From assembly GCA_963555705.1 (NCBI GenBank), contig OY743169.1:50954124-51018123 (forward strand): 64,000 nucleotides of DNA. Reading direction: 5' to 3'. Numbering within the stretch: the first letter of the stretch is position 1; each line of letters opens with the position of its first letter. Below are positions 35,815-48,000 of this stretch, piece by piece. The stretch comes from Ligustrum vulgare (taxonomy: Eukaryota; Streptophyta; Magnoliopsida; Lamiales; Oleaceae). The position numbers were made by a program, and so were the translations under genes. Under the pieces are notes generated by a model. It was not told the origin of the DNA and searched no databases. It worked only from the letters and a program-made list of their open reading frames with translations.

Positions 35815-37218
35815 ATGGCACACTCACAATCTCAAGGTTATTCTTCTAGCCAATTTTTTGATGAATTTTTCGGTCTCAACGATACTCCAATTCCCAAAAA
35901 TTCGGTGGATTTGGAAAATGAGATCGAAGATATAGATACTAGAACTCCTCTTAATTTGGATGACATTGTTGATGAAGATGTCGCTGCTGCATATGGATCC
36001 TACCGGCTCCGCTAGCACGACGACAGGCTCCAACAGAAATTCAAAAAGGACGAAAAATCGAATTGCTGGAATTTTTTCGATTTGATTGAAACAACGGGTA
36101 AAGACATTGATGGGAAACCACTATATAAAGCACAATGTAAAACTTACGGTGGACTTTTCTCTTTGAAGAAAGGTGGGGGCACAACATACCTCAACAGACA
36201 ATGTAAATGATGTTGAAAACCTGGCTCGATTGAAGCAAACCAATCAACTCTACAGATTGGTCAATCGAGTCTAACTAATTGGTTTTCAACCAAGATCTAG
36301 CGCGTATGGAAGGGATGGTCATGTTCGTATCGAGTGGTGAGTTCCAGCTTTCAATTGTAGAAAGCTCAAAATTCACGGATTTCATTCAAAAGTATCTCCA
36401 ACCCAGTTACAAACCCGTTTCTAGAAATACTTTACGAGTTGATTGCATTGCTAAATATTTTGAGAGAAAACAAAGTTTTATAGATGCTTTAAATAAATAT
36501 AATGGTAACTTATTATTTACTTCGGACTTGTGGACTGGCAATAATCATAGAGGTTATGTAGCTGTTACTTGTCATTAAATTGATGATACTTGGTTAATGA
36601 ACAAAAGAATTATGACATTTAAAGTTATTGATTACCCATATAATGTAACAAATATCTTCAATGTACCGCTTGTAATTCTTGGAGAATTTAACTGTGATAG
36701 TAAAGTTCGTAGTTTTACATTAGACAATGCTTCTGTTAATAAAGCGGTGATAGATAGATTAGCTAACCACAAGAATCCTGAATTTGGTGGAGTTTTGTTT
36801 CATGTTCGTTGTGTGTGTCACATTTTAAATTTAGTAGTGTACGATGGTCTTAATCTTATAGAAAATGAATTGAAAAAAATTAGGAATGCTTGCAATTTCA
36901 TTATGATAGCGCCTTCTAGAAAACAAGCAATTGATGCACATCGTGCAAAAAAATAGTATGCCAGCACGATCATTTGTTACAGATGTAGGACATAAATGGA
37001 ACTCAACTTATTTAATGATTTAACATTGTCAAGGTTACGAGAATTTAATATGTGAATATTACAACGGTCGGCACTCATACGGTCCAAGTTTTGATTTGTG
37101 AGCTAATGATTGGGAACTTGTATTTTATGTTCAAACTTTTTTGAAACCCTTTTACGATACTATAAATGAATCATACGGTGTTTATTATCCCACTAGTCCT
37201 TTAGTGTTGAAGCATTTT
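35815..37218 (+). pseudogene. hAT transposase, N-terminal part (interrupted)
   Basis: An ATG at 35815 opens an acidic N-terminus (SQFFDEFFGLNDTPIPK) and stops at 36015. Degenerate BED-finger sequence follows in other frames. The blocks 36279-36578 and 36597-36956 then carry hAT landmarks: FTSDLWTGNNHRGYVAVTCH, RSFTLDNASVN and FHVRCVCHILNLVV. The frame continues to VLKHF at 37214, where a 2.98-kb LTR element breaks it. Several frame changes upstream show that the gene was already decaying. It is similar to RICESLEEPER-type hAT transposases. Confidence 0.85.
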
Positions 37219-37966
37219 TGATAAGATTCGAAGCGCGGAAGAAACGCCGGAAAGTTCCAAACTCAGGTTGCGGTTGGACGGATGAATCATAACCCGATAT
37301 TCAAGACGCGATGGCTCGACAATGCGGAATAGAGAACCACAACTTTCGAAACGCCACAAGGATTTGTCCAATCTCCTTGATAAGTTTCTGGTTTTGAATG
37401 CCACAAATATTCTCAAGAAATATTTGATAAGTTCGATTGTCGAACGCCACAAGAATCACTCTTGATAAGTTCTAAACATATAGGAAATCCACCTATAAAA
37501 TTATTGAATCACTCAATAAACTGTTTATTTAAATTCAAAGTCTAATTTACAATGAATAGAAAAGGCGTATAAATAAGCAAACAAAACCAATCAACCCTAA
37601 CTGGCTCAAAATAGATTTCTAATTAAAGTAAAATACTAAAATAACTAAATAAAAGAAAAGGAATTAAAAATCTGCAAAATCTGATCCGCCGCCTAGTTAC
37701 GGCCGTAAATACCGAAGTTACGGCCATGACAAAATTGATTACGGCCATAAGTCATGTTCTGTCCAAAAATTGCGATAGCTGCATTACGGTCGTAATTCCA
37801 AAGGTTACGGCCATAAAAGGCCTGCTGCTTAATTTTCTGGTTCTTTTCGACACAGTTTGATCTTCAAAGCTCGTTGAACCTGTTGAATTCTTGTTTTGAC
37901 TTGAATATTTAAATTTTCCCGTCAAACATGCTATGACTCCAATTGTCGAGGGTCCGAAACACATCA
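37219..37966 (-). repeat. 3' LTR of the non-autonomous element
   Basis: Contains five TTACGGYCGTAA/TTACGGCCATAA-type motifs between 37697 and 37816. It is 20 bp longer than the other LTR because it retains one more motif copy. Confidence 0.88.
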
Positions 37967-38156
37967 TACCCTCCTTCTTTAGGATGATTCGTCCCGAATC
38001 ATAGCTTTGTTCCTGTTGTTTCACTTCACCTCCTGGATCAAATGGAAAAGTTTCACTTCCATTGCATAAGATCAACCAATAATTCGCTACCATTTGGGAT
38101 ACTTGGATGGATTGAAACGCAAACTTGAATGACCATATGTAGTGTGGTTGAAGTTC

Positions 38157-38672
38157 CTAAGTATAATCAACCTGCAAAAAGGATTTAAATAAAATGGGGA
38201 GGGAAATGTTAGTTTCATGAGGTACAAAGTATGTATCCTTGTATTCATGGTTAATCAACACCAAATCCTCCTTTTGACCCATAAGGCTCTTCTCTTCGTC
38301 TTTTACATTCATTGCACTTTCACGCTCATGGCCCTCTTCTTCTTTCTTCTCACACTCCACCATCTCCTCTAATTTCACAATTTCTTGTTTAACAACCACC
38401 TCTAATTCTTCATTCTCATCTTCAACAATTGCATTCTCAATCACTTTCTCGCTACCCAACTCTTTTTCCTCGTCAAATTTAGGAGATTGATCATCTAATT
38501 TTAATTTCAGCTCCCCCTCCTTCTTCTCAATAACCTTATCTCCACGATGCTTCCTATTACACCACCTTTCACTCTCTTTCCTTACCCTCCGTGAATCTTC
38601 TAGTGCGTCCTCTAAGGTCAACCCATATAGTGCGCATGTTTTCCCATTCTTAAGGAATTTGTATATGTGCAT
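38157..38672 (-). CDS. Acidic internal ORF of the non-autonomous LTR element, function unknown
   Basis: The longest frame in the element (171 codons) starts MHIYKFLKNGKTCALYGLT. It has a basic patch (ERWCNRKHRGDKVIEKK) and then a long Glu/Lys/Val-rich, probably coiled-coil segment, ending NISLPILFKSFLQVDYT. The N-terminal portion resembles the segment that follows the protease in some gypsy polyproteins (YSFLKDGK...LTP-like). The charged remainder is not a domain I recognise. It lies downstream of the protease remnant on the same strand, and a stop separates them. It may be the structural product of this element, or only a passenger ORF. Confidence 0.5.
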   Translation of the reverse strand: MHIYKFLKNGKTCALYGLTLEDALEDSRRVRKESERWCNRKHRGDKVIEKKEGELKLKLDDQSPKFDEEKELGSEKVIENAIVEDENEELEVVVKQEIVKLEEMVECEKKEEEGHERESAMNVKDEEKSLMGQKEDLVLINHEYKDTYFVPHETNISLPILFKSFLQVDYT

Positions 38673-38697
38673 ACTCTTATCATAAACAGCCTCCCTC

Positions 38698-39006
38698 CTA
38701 CGTCTCCAAGGTTTTCCAAATAAAAATATAATAAGATTTCAATAGCACTACATCACACCATACATCCTCACTATACCTTCTCTGGGTAATAGGCACTAGA
38801 ACTTGTTTGGTTACTTTGAAATTCTCAAACTCCATCATCCATGTCATCCTATAAGATTTATAGTGTGGTTCTAAGGGCAATCCTAAATTTTCAACCACGG
38901 TACTACTAACGAAATTAGTAAAACACTTTCCATCAATCGCCAAACTGCACCCCTTATGATCCACATAACATTTAGTTTGGAATAAAAAGCCCGGATCATA
39001 ATCCAT
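38698..39006 (-). pseudogene. Ty3/gypsy protease-like remnant in the non-autonomous element
   Basis: The minus-strand frame reads GCSLAIDGKCFTNFVSSTVV, then ENLGLPLEPHYKSYRMTW and VTKQVLVPITQRRYSEDVWC, a pattern of plant gypsy aspartic proteases. The catalytic D-S/T-G has become DGK, so it should be inactive. The frame ends near IWKTLET, where an intact family member would have a GRPWQ-type motif. Confidence 0.65.
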
Positions 39007-39460
39007 TCCTTATGTGGCGTTAAAAAAATTCAAGACTGAAGAGGATTTAGACATCAAATAGCAAGAACGACTTTTATTGACTTGGAAGGAAATGAATTCC
39101 AAGAATTTTAAAGAAACTCAAGAAAGTGGTTCTTGAATTTTAGAATGATTTTTTTTTCTGAACAATGGATGAATTTTCGGAGAAAAAATAAATAAAAAGA
39201 TTTTTTTTATATAAATCCGAAAATTCGACATGAACGCAACAAAACAAACGGCACATGATTTGGAAAAGAATTGAATAAAATAAACACTTTTAAGTTTTGT
39301 TAAATTTTTATATGGATCAAAACTGAAAAAAATTTGCTGGTACGAAGAACACTTAAGAAAAGAAAGAGTCAACAACAAGATATGTATAATTCTTATGACA
39401 GACTCGATGATAAACACAAAAATTAAACTGGGTAGAATAAAAACCTAAATTCAGAGTCCA

Positions 39461-39472
39461 GGTCTGATACCA
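39461..39472 (-). promoter_or_regulatory. tRNA-Met primer-binding site of the non-autonomous element
   Basis: TGGTATCAGACC on the minus strand, two bases from the LTR end CTTATCA. Confidence 0.8.
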
Positions 39473-39474
39473 GA

Positions 39475-40202
39475 TGATAAGATTCGAAGCGCGGAAAAAA
39501 CGCCGAAAAGTTCCAAACTCAGGTTGTGGTTGGACGGATGAATCATGACCCGATATTCACGACGCGATGGCTCGACGATGCGGAATAAAAAACCACGAAT
39601 TTCGAAATGCCACAAGAATTTGTCCAATCTTCTTGATAAGTTTCTAGTTTTGAACGCCACAAATATTCTCAAGAAATATTTGATAAGTTCGATTGTCGAA
39701 TGGCATCGAACGCCACAAGAATCACTCTTGATAAGTTCTAAACATATAGGAAATCCACCTATAAAATTATTGAATCACTCAATAAACTGTTTATTCAAAT
39801 TCAAAGTCTAATTTACAATGAATAGAAAAAGCGTATAAATAAGCAAACAAAACCTATCAACCCTAACTGGCTCAAAATAGAATTCTAATTAAAGTAAAAT
39901 ACTAAATAAAAGAAAAGGAATTAAAAATCTGCAAAATCTGATCCGCCGCCTAGTTACGGCCGTAAATACCGAAGTTATGGCCGTGACAAAATTGATTACG
40001 GCCATAAGTCATGTTCTGTCCAAAAATTGCGATAACTGCGTTACGGCCGTAAAAGGCCTGGTGCTTAATTTTCTGGTTCTTTTCGACACGGTTTGATCTT
40101 CAAAACTCGTCGAACCTGTTGAATTCTTGTTTTGGCTTGAATATTTAAATTTTACCGTCAAGTCTGTTATGACTCCGACTGTCGAGAGTTCGGAACACAT
40201 CA
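39475..40202 (-). repeat. 5' LTR of the non-autonomous element
   Basis: Colinear with 37219-37966. It lacks a 20-bp piece of the TTACGGCCGTAA cluster and carries scattered substitutions. Confidence 0.88.
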
Positions 40203-40940
40203 AATTTTTATTGCATTGCTAATAATTTCAACAAGTACAAAACATTTCCTGTTTTTTCTGAAATTGTTGTAGTAATGGATATTAAGTTTAGAAAATATTG
40301 GGAAGATGTGCCCACTTTGCTTTCATTAGCAACGATTATGGACCTTAGAATAAATTTAGCGGGAACTAAACACACAATATCAAAGAAATTAACTTTTGGG
40401 ACCTCGTTACCATGCACAGATTTAGAAAAATATTTATGTAAAATGTAAGAGATCAATGTCGATAGGTCAGACAAAAATGTTAGAAGAACTGCTCCCACCT
40501 CTAATGTGATACAAAATCAAGACAGTGATTTACTTTCCTACCTTATACTATGAAGGGAACTTCTAGTACACTTCCTAGTGGTTCTAATTCTTCTAGTACA
40601 TATAATAGTTTAGTTGAAATTTCAAGCGAGTTAACTAAGTATTTCTCGCACGACCTTCTTAGCATGTTAGACGAGAACGAGAGAAATAATTTTGACATTC
40701 TTAAGTGGTGGAAATTAAACTAGCGTCAATACCCGATTGTTTTTATGATTGCACGAGATATACTAGCACCTCCGGTATCCCGGTATCTGTAGTATCGGAT
40801 GCTGCTTTTAGTGCAGGTGGTAGAGTGTTATACTGGAGGCCTTAATGTGTTTAAAGGATTGACAGTTTGTAAAGAAGAGGTTACAAGATAAGATAAGTGA
40901 AATTCTGGCCGAGGAATTCGGAGAACAATCATATTGGTGA
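40203..40940 (+). pseudogene. hAT transposase, C-terminal part with dimerisation domain
   Basis: The reading continues from before the LTR element: YCIANNFNKYKTFPVFSE, then KFRKYWEDVPTLLSLATIMD, and the hAT-C dimerisation region FDILKWWK, ARDILAPPVS and SDAAFSAGGRVL. It ends EEFGEQSYW with a stop at 40938-40940. In-frame stops replace some conserved residues (for example the Trp of CLKDW). The order and spacing match a full-length hAT transposase, so the element was complete when first inserted. Confidence 0.85.
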
Positions 40941-42224
40941 GTAATTATTAATTATTATCCTTACATTTACGATATATTATATGTATTTTTCTTTTTCTTT
41001 AATTTTAATTCTTTCTTTTAAATAAAAAAAAATTGTGCAAATAAAATTTTGTTCGTGTACAATTTTAACTCCGTCACAAGAAATTAAATGTAGCCGATCC
41101 CAAGCCTAGATTAAAGGAGGAGTGTTTAAGTTTTTATATTTTCAATTATTTTAGTATTAGTAAAAAAAAAAAAAAAGCCTAGCCGTCTAGCTGTTTTAAA
41201 AAAAAGGGGGATAATTGCATCCTATACTATCTTTTTATCATCAATTGCAAAAATCCTTGTACTAAGAAAAAATTTGATAAATACGTTCGTTTCTTCCCCA
41301 ACACCGACCACCTCTCCATTGCTGCTGCATGGTGATACTCGTTTTCTTCCTTCTTCTTCCCCACCAAACCACCATCACAGCACCACGCCACCACCCTGGA
41401 AGAAATCCGAAACGAAAGGTACACTTGCAAAGGCCGACGAAATCCTGCGAAAGTCCGACTAAACAGCACCGCCTGGGTTGAATGGGACTGCTGGAGAAAA
41501 TCTGAAGAAAGACACAAATTACGACATCAGTAAAGAGAACTGATGATGACCAAACATGTGCAACAAAGTTTCGGTGGTGGTTTGATTCTTCTTGTGGTGA
41601 TGGCTCGGTGATGGTTGATTCTAGTGGTGGTGGTGGTGGTGGTGGTTGATGCTGTGGTAGGGAATCAGAAATCAGCCGATGAGGTTGAGGAGTGGGTCGT
41701 GACTTTTGATGAAGATGATGATCGGTGAGTACAAAGTGAATGAAAAGTGTTTGAAGTTATGATTGAAACCAAGTATCATAAAAATTATGTAAAGTATCAT
41801 GATGTGATACCAAAATTCCATCATAAGTATCATAGAAATTTGAAAAATTTCATGTTATGATACTAAAAATTGAAAGTATCATAAGATACTTTAAAAGTAT
41901 CATAATATGATACTTGACAAAAATAGTATTTTTCATAAAAAAAGATTGAAGTATTTTTTAGTTTTTTTAAAAATGAAATAAATTTCAATTATCATACCAA
42001 AAGTTAGATATTTGTGCAAACACCCAAAAAAAATAAAATCGCATGAGCCCACGAGCCGAATTTAGGCCTGCTCTTTGCGAGCCGAGTCGGTCCCAAACGA
42101 GCCACGTCGGGTCCGGCTCAAACCTAATCTTCACGGAGCCGAGTTGGCCGTTTGAGATCCCTGGTTGAAGCAAAATATTCCCTCTGAAAAGTTGGCTTAA
42201 GGAAAAAATATATATATATATATA
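40941..42224. other. hAT 3' flank and interspersed repeat fragments, no gene
   Basis: Contains GGT-rich low complexity (41574-41650), a cluster of AGTATCAT/ATGATACT motifs in both orientations (41768-41930) and a GAGCCGAG-rich block (42045-42170) ending GAGATCCCTGG. That end resembles a DNA-transposon terminus (CCAGGGATCTC inverted). I could not find hAT terminal repeats with an 8-bp duplication. Confidence 0.45.
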
Positions 42225-44688
42225 TCTTTTCTTTATATATATATAAAAGTAGAAGTGATGAGAGAGAGTCATTTTGGAGGAAAAATTGCATTTAATGATC
42301 CTCTCTCATCACTTTTACTTTTATATATAAAAATAAAAAAAAAAGATAAATATTTTTGTTGAAAATTTTATTATTTATTACATGTTTAGTAAGAGTTGTA
42401 ATAAATGTATTTTGTATAAATGTGTTACATTGAAAATGAAAAAATTTAGATTAATATATTTGAACATGAATAATGTGTATCTATATAAATGTGTTATGTA
42501 GGAAATGAAAAAATTTGATTAATATATTTGAACATAAATAAATGTGATATCTATGTAAATCTGTTATGTAGGAAATGAAAAAATTGTATTGATATATTTG
42601 AACATAAATAAATGTCATATCTATGTAAATGTGTTACATTGAAAATGAAAATGTTGGAATAATATATTTGAAAATAAATAAATACATGTTATATAAATTT
42701 GTTAAGTTAGAAATGAAAATTTTGAATCGACATATTTTAAAAATAAATAAATAAAATTATTGAAGTTTTACTTCCTAATATGTCAATAAATGAGTATGTT
42801 CTTTAATAAGCATATTACAAAAATAATTAATTATTTGCTATCAACTTTTACGACAAATGATAAATTGGTAGAAAATTTAATCATTTGGACAAAAATTGAT
42901 ATGTATAAAAAAAAAGGAAAAATAAAATATATAAATTAATATATTGAATTTCGAATAAAATATATGTAAGCAAAATATTAAAAAATTGCATTTAATGACC
43001 ATTTTTCATCACTTTTACTTTTCTATATAAAAAAAAAAAAAAAAATTAAAGAAAAGAAAAGATAAATATGTTTGTTGAAAAATTTATTATTTATTACATG
43101 TTTAGTAAGAGTTGTAATAAATGTATTATGTGTAAATGTGTTACATTGAAAATGAAAAAAATTAGATTAATATATTTGAACATGAATAATGTGTATCTAT
43201 ATAAATGTGTTATGTAGGAAATGAAAAAAATTGATTAATATATTTGAACATTAATAAATGTGATATATATGTAAATGTGTTATGTAGAAAATGAAAAAAA
43301 TGTATTAATATATTTGACCATAAATAAATGTCATATTTATGTAAATGTGTTACATTGAAAATGAAAATGTTGGATTAATATATTTGAAAATAAATAAATA
43401 CATATTATATAAATTTGTTAAGTTAGAAATGAAAATTTTGAATCGACATATTTTAAAAATAAATAAATAAAATTATTGAAGTTTTACTTCCTAATATGTC
43501 AATAAATGAATATGTTCTTCAATAAGCATATTACAAAAATAATTAATTATTTGCTATCAACTTTTACGACAAATGATAAATTGGTAGAAAATTTAATCAT
43601 TTCATCATTTGGACAAAAATTGGTATGTATAAAAAAATAAGGAAAAATAAAATATATAAATTAATATATTGCATTTCGAATAAAATATATGTAAGCAACA
43701 TATTAAAAAATAAAGTTAATAAAAAATTAAAACATATTAAAAGGAAAATAGGTGATCGGGTGGGCAAATTTTTAGAGAAAAACGTAAACAAAAGTCAAAA
43801 GAAATTTTATATAAAAAATTTAATTTAGTGTCAAATTTTGAGTGATGCGGTACACTGAGTGTACATTCAGAATTTTTTATTTTGATAGTTTTTTTTTTTT
43901 TTTAAAGTTTCAAATCCAATAACACGTGTTAAAATAAATAAATGTCATATCATATTTATGTAAATGTGTTACATTGAAAATGAAAATTTTGAATTAATAT
44001 ATTTTAAAATAAATAAATATATGCTATATAAATTTGTTAAGTTAGGAAAGTAAAAATTGAATTAATATATCTTAAAAATAAATAAATAGAATTATTGAAA
44101 CTTTATTTCCTAATATGTTAATAAATGAGTAGGCTCTTCAATACGTATGTTACAAAAATAATTAATTATTTTCTATCAACTTTTTAACCACACATATTTT
44201 CTCTCTCCAATTTTCAGCCACTACTTTTTACCTAAAAATCATAAATAAACAAATTTATAAACCAAACATTATTACCAAACGAAGGCTTAATCATTTCATC
44301 ATTTCGATAAAAATTTGCATGTTTAAAAAATAAGGAAAAATAAAATATATGTAAGCAAAACATTAAAAATATAATTAATAAATAATTATAATATATTAAA
44401 AGGGAAATAGGTGATGAGGTGGACAAATTTTCATAGAAAAACGTAAATAAAAGTAAAAAAAAAAATTATATAAAAAATTTAAATGAGTGTCAAATTTTGA
44501 GGGGCGCAGTATAGTGTACATGTAGAATATTTTATTTTGAATAGTTTTGTCTTTTTTATAGTTTCAAATTCAATAATATTTTGTATTGAAATTTTATTAA
44601 AATTATGTTTTTTATTTGATATGATTGAATCAAGATATTTTTAAAGTTATGATTTAAGAATTATATATTGATGCACGTAAGCATCTAG
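42225..44688 (+). mobile_element. Helitron-like non-autonomous element
   Basis: The putative 5' end is TC after A (A|TCTTTTCTTTATATATATAT, then AAAAGTAGAAG), similar to plant Helitron starts. The 3' end has GATGC-ACGTAA-GCATC, a short hairpin running into CTAG with T next, fitting the CTRR end and A/T insertion site of Helitrons. The inside is AT-rich and non-coding, built of tandem repeats. The hairpin overlaps the CTAG, which is unusual, so the call is moderate. Confidence 0.5.
42281..44560. repeat. Tandem repeat of about 700 bp with inner units of about 70 bp
   Basis: Copy 1 starts at 42281 and copy 2 at 42981; offsets between shared landmarks are 700-720 bp. A shorter third copy runs from about 43930. 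A tail block (GGTGATCGGGTGGGCAAATT at 43751) recurs at about 44411. Within each copy, units of about 70 bp (AATGAAAAAATT, TTAATATATTTGAACATAA, ATGTAAATGTGTTA) repeat about five times. Confidence 0.85.
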
Positions 44689-44699
44689 TGTATATAACA

Positions 44700-45021
44700 A
44701 CAAAAATTTGAGGAAGGCGTAACTTTCACGTGGCACATGGAGAAGCCAAATTCTGGAACCACACAACACAACCCTTCTTTTATTTTCTTTCCTTGGTATT
44801 TTCACTTTTTATCTTTCGCCGCCTGTAGCTAGGTTTTGATATACGAAATCATATCGCATCTATATTATCAATTGTTTTGCAGATTTTTTAATCGTAAATT
44901 GCATGATCTGTAAGATTCAAATTTTTTTTAATTGACGGAATCCGTAGAAAATGCTTGTCGGTGACACAGCACGCCCCCTCTGCAAGTTAATCTTCATTTT
45001 CAGCCAAACCCAATTACCGCC
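44700..45021 (+). promoter_or_regulatory. Upstream region and likely 5' UTR of the ABC1-kinase gene
   Basis: Pyrimidine-rich sequence with CACGTGGC (an ACGT G-box-like core) at about 44731 precedes the predicted start at 45022. No clear TATA box was placed. Confidence 0.4.
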
Positions 45022-48000
45022 ATGTCAAGGTCTGTGACAGTTTCCCTTTTTCCTCTGTTTATTAATTGTTTTTATGGGTTCTTGATTGGTTTGCTTTTCC
45101 ATTTTCATAATTATTTGGAGAGTCCATTGTAGTGTTTATTTTGCCTCGCTGCGTTGTTGTACATTAAAACGAGCTTTTTTTTTTTTTTTTGAGAAGTATA
45201 ACCTGTAATTAATCGATTTGGGTAATAATATTTTCCTGAAATTTTATGTTCGCATGAACCCTGGGCTTGTACTAGACTTGTTCTGATGGGCTTCGTTTAG
45301 TTGTGGTGATCCGAATTCAATGATAGTCAGTGGATGGGTCAGGTCAACTGATATAAATTTTTACGGTTACAGTCGGTGGAAAGGTTTGGCACATGATGTC
45401 TTTTCTTTGCCTCCTGAAGCTGTAGTGTGTTCCATGCGCAGAAACTTCTCATGTCCAACTCCTCATAACATGAATAATTAATGACAACACTTGATTGTTA
45501 GATCATGGTATTTGTCTTTCAAAATGCATACTCTGCTTAACATGAGTTTTGAAGGAAGCAGCTTTTGGTGCTGCCTGCGTGGCTTTTGGAACTGATGGAG
45601 ATTTCAATATAGGTTAATCATATGCTTGAGTGACAATATGATTATGTTGAGATAGTCAACTTATACTTCTCTCGACAGATTGAACTCCATTCCTCCGATA
45701 ATGCATTTGCTAATGATTCGAAGCATATTCTTTTGTTATTATTTTTAAATAGTATTTATATGCATTAATACTAATACAATGGAAATGAGGTTAGGGCCAT
45801 ATATGGTATGTTTTCAATTATTCAGAAAATAAGAATCCTTAGGTGTTTATCTTTTGCCTGCTTGTGGGTTGCAGATTCTTGACATTTGGTAATATTAAGA
45901 GAGTTTTACCATCTTTGCGGGTGAACCAGTGTCGCATCTATCCAAGAGGGTCTGAGTATGGAGCCCTTGTCAGACCTGGATTATGTTCTCCTCAATACAG
46001 ATTTTACTTGCAATATATGTTCTTTGGTAGGAGACATACTTGGAACATTACACGTGAAAAAAGAAATGTTCTCTGCAATGGTTTCATCAGGAGTTATTCA
46101 GCCATTCCAGCAAATAATACTATAGCCCATCGTGCTCACATTGCTTGGAAGAGGTTGATGCAGAGGTCTTTACATCATGGCCGATCTTGCATTCCCTTAA
46201 ACAAGATTGCACAGGCAGTTAGCTTGGCTTTGAGTCATTCTTATGTGCTTGTTCCTGGTATATTTGCAGTAACATGTGGAAACCATTTAGCATGGGCACA
46301 AGCAGTGCCAGACACAGATATCTTTCCGCCGAGGAATACTTTATACACGCATGCACTGGATGGGCATCTGTTCTTGACTTCATTGATCTTATCAATATTC
46401 GAAGGCATTTTCTTGTTGCTGAGAGCTTTGTATTTATCATTTTTGTTCACGCCAAGCATTGTGATGGCTCCATTTGCAGATAGTTTTGGACCTCAGTTCA
46501 GGAAATTATGGCTTCAGGTTGTTCATCAAACACTAGAAAGAGCTGGTCCGGCATTCATAAAATGGGGCCAGTGGGCAGCCACACGGCCAGATCTCTTTCC
46601 TAGAGACTTGTGCACTGAACTTTCCAAGCTTCACACAAAAGCACCTGAACATAGCTTTTCCTACACAAAAAAGACAATTGAAAGAGCTTTCCGGCGGAAG
46701 ATTTCTGAAATCTTTGACAACTTTGAGGAAGAACCTGTGGCGTCTGGAAGTATAGCTCAAGTGCATCGAGCTTCTCTGCGGTCTCGATACCCTGGTCGTG
46801 AGATGAAACCAATGCTAGTTGCAGTGAAGGTGAGACACCCTGGAGTCGGTGAGTCAATTAAAAGGGATTTTGAGATAATTAATATAGCGGCAAAAATATC
46901 AAGATACATTCCTGCTCTGAATTGGTTGAGGTTGGATGAAAGTGTCCAGCAGTTCGCAGTTTTCATGATGTCTCAAGTTGATTTAGCACGAGAAGCTGCT
47001 CACTTGAGCCGCTTTATATATAATTTTCGCAGATGGAAAGACGTTTCTTTCCCGAAGCCCTTATATCCGCTGGTCCATCCTGCCGTTTTGGTGGAAACAT
47101 TTGAGGATGGGGAATGCGTTTCCCGCTATGTTGATGATCTTGAGGGGAATGAACGAATCAAAAGTTCACTTGCCCACATTGGGACCCATGCACTGCTGAA
47201 GATGCTCCTGGTACCATAAATGATCTCTTTTTCTTCTTGCTTGTGATCTATATCTATCTTATGCTTTATAAGTTGGTAATTTGTATAATGTATGCCCCCC
47301 CGCTTTGGTGTGCTACGGCTGCTACGCTATTGCTGAAACTGCAGTCTCTTTATGCATGTGATGAACTTTGTTAATTCGGTGACGCTGATTATTGTATGTG
47401 ACTTGGGTGGGCACGTTGTTTACTCCATTTTGTTGAATGTTGCTTGTGGTATTCAACAATTAAGCTAAAAACATAGATTAAAAAGGCGAGGCGGGGCGGA
47501 GAGGTGTGCCTCACAATGAGGCGCATCACTTGTGCCTTGAGGCAGCGACTATGAGGCATAAATACTGAGGCTATAGCCTCAAACCATGAGGGGCACGCCT
47601 CAAGGTATGCACCTCACAAGGCATGAGGCGTGCTCCTCCCGTAAAAAGGAGAAAAGTCAATTTTTCTTACTTGGGAGCTGTGTTAGAGGGGTCGTTAATC
47701 GGAGGAGTCATCCGACGAGAGAACCCGTTGGAGGAGTGTCTCAACAAAGGGCTGCGATATCTCTGATTCTCTCTTCCATTTTCCTTGAGTAGCTGTAGCT
47801 CCTGTCTGTTACGTAATATGATACGTAGATTTAGGGTTAAAGGCTTAGTTTTGGGGTTAGGTGGGCGGGTAGGACCGTAGGTCATAAATGGATGGGTAGA
47901 TCAGAAATGGGCTTGGACTCTTCCTCTTTCAATTAAATAAAGGTCCAACCTTTGAATATTGTATAATTTTTTTTATCAAATTTTAAAGAAAATATTTAAA

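Larger units (their letters stand above)
37219..40202 (-). mobile_element. Non-autonomous LTR retrotransposon (2.98 kb) inside the hAT gene
   Basis: Direct repeats of 748 bp (37219-37966) and 728 bp (39475-40202) have TGATAAG...ACACATCA ends. The minus-strand sequence next to the right LTR is TGGTATCAGACC (39461-39472), a tRNA-Met primer site, so the element reads on the minus strand. ATTTT flanks it, with one extra A on the right. Removing it rejoins hAT codons (VLKHF with YCIANN). The interior has a decayed gypsy-type protease and an acidic ORF but no RT, RNase H or integrase, so it needed another element for mobility. The LTRs differ by about 20 bp and scattered substitutions, so the insertion is fairly old. 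Confidence 0.88.

Noticed and set aside
45843..45874. ATG at 45843 as the start of the kinase protein
   Set aside because: It lies in the first intron, upstream of the acceptor TTGCAG at 45869-45874; the spliced ATG at 45022 gives the MSRFL start in phase.
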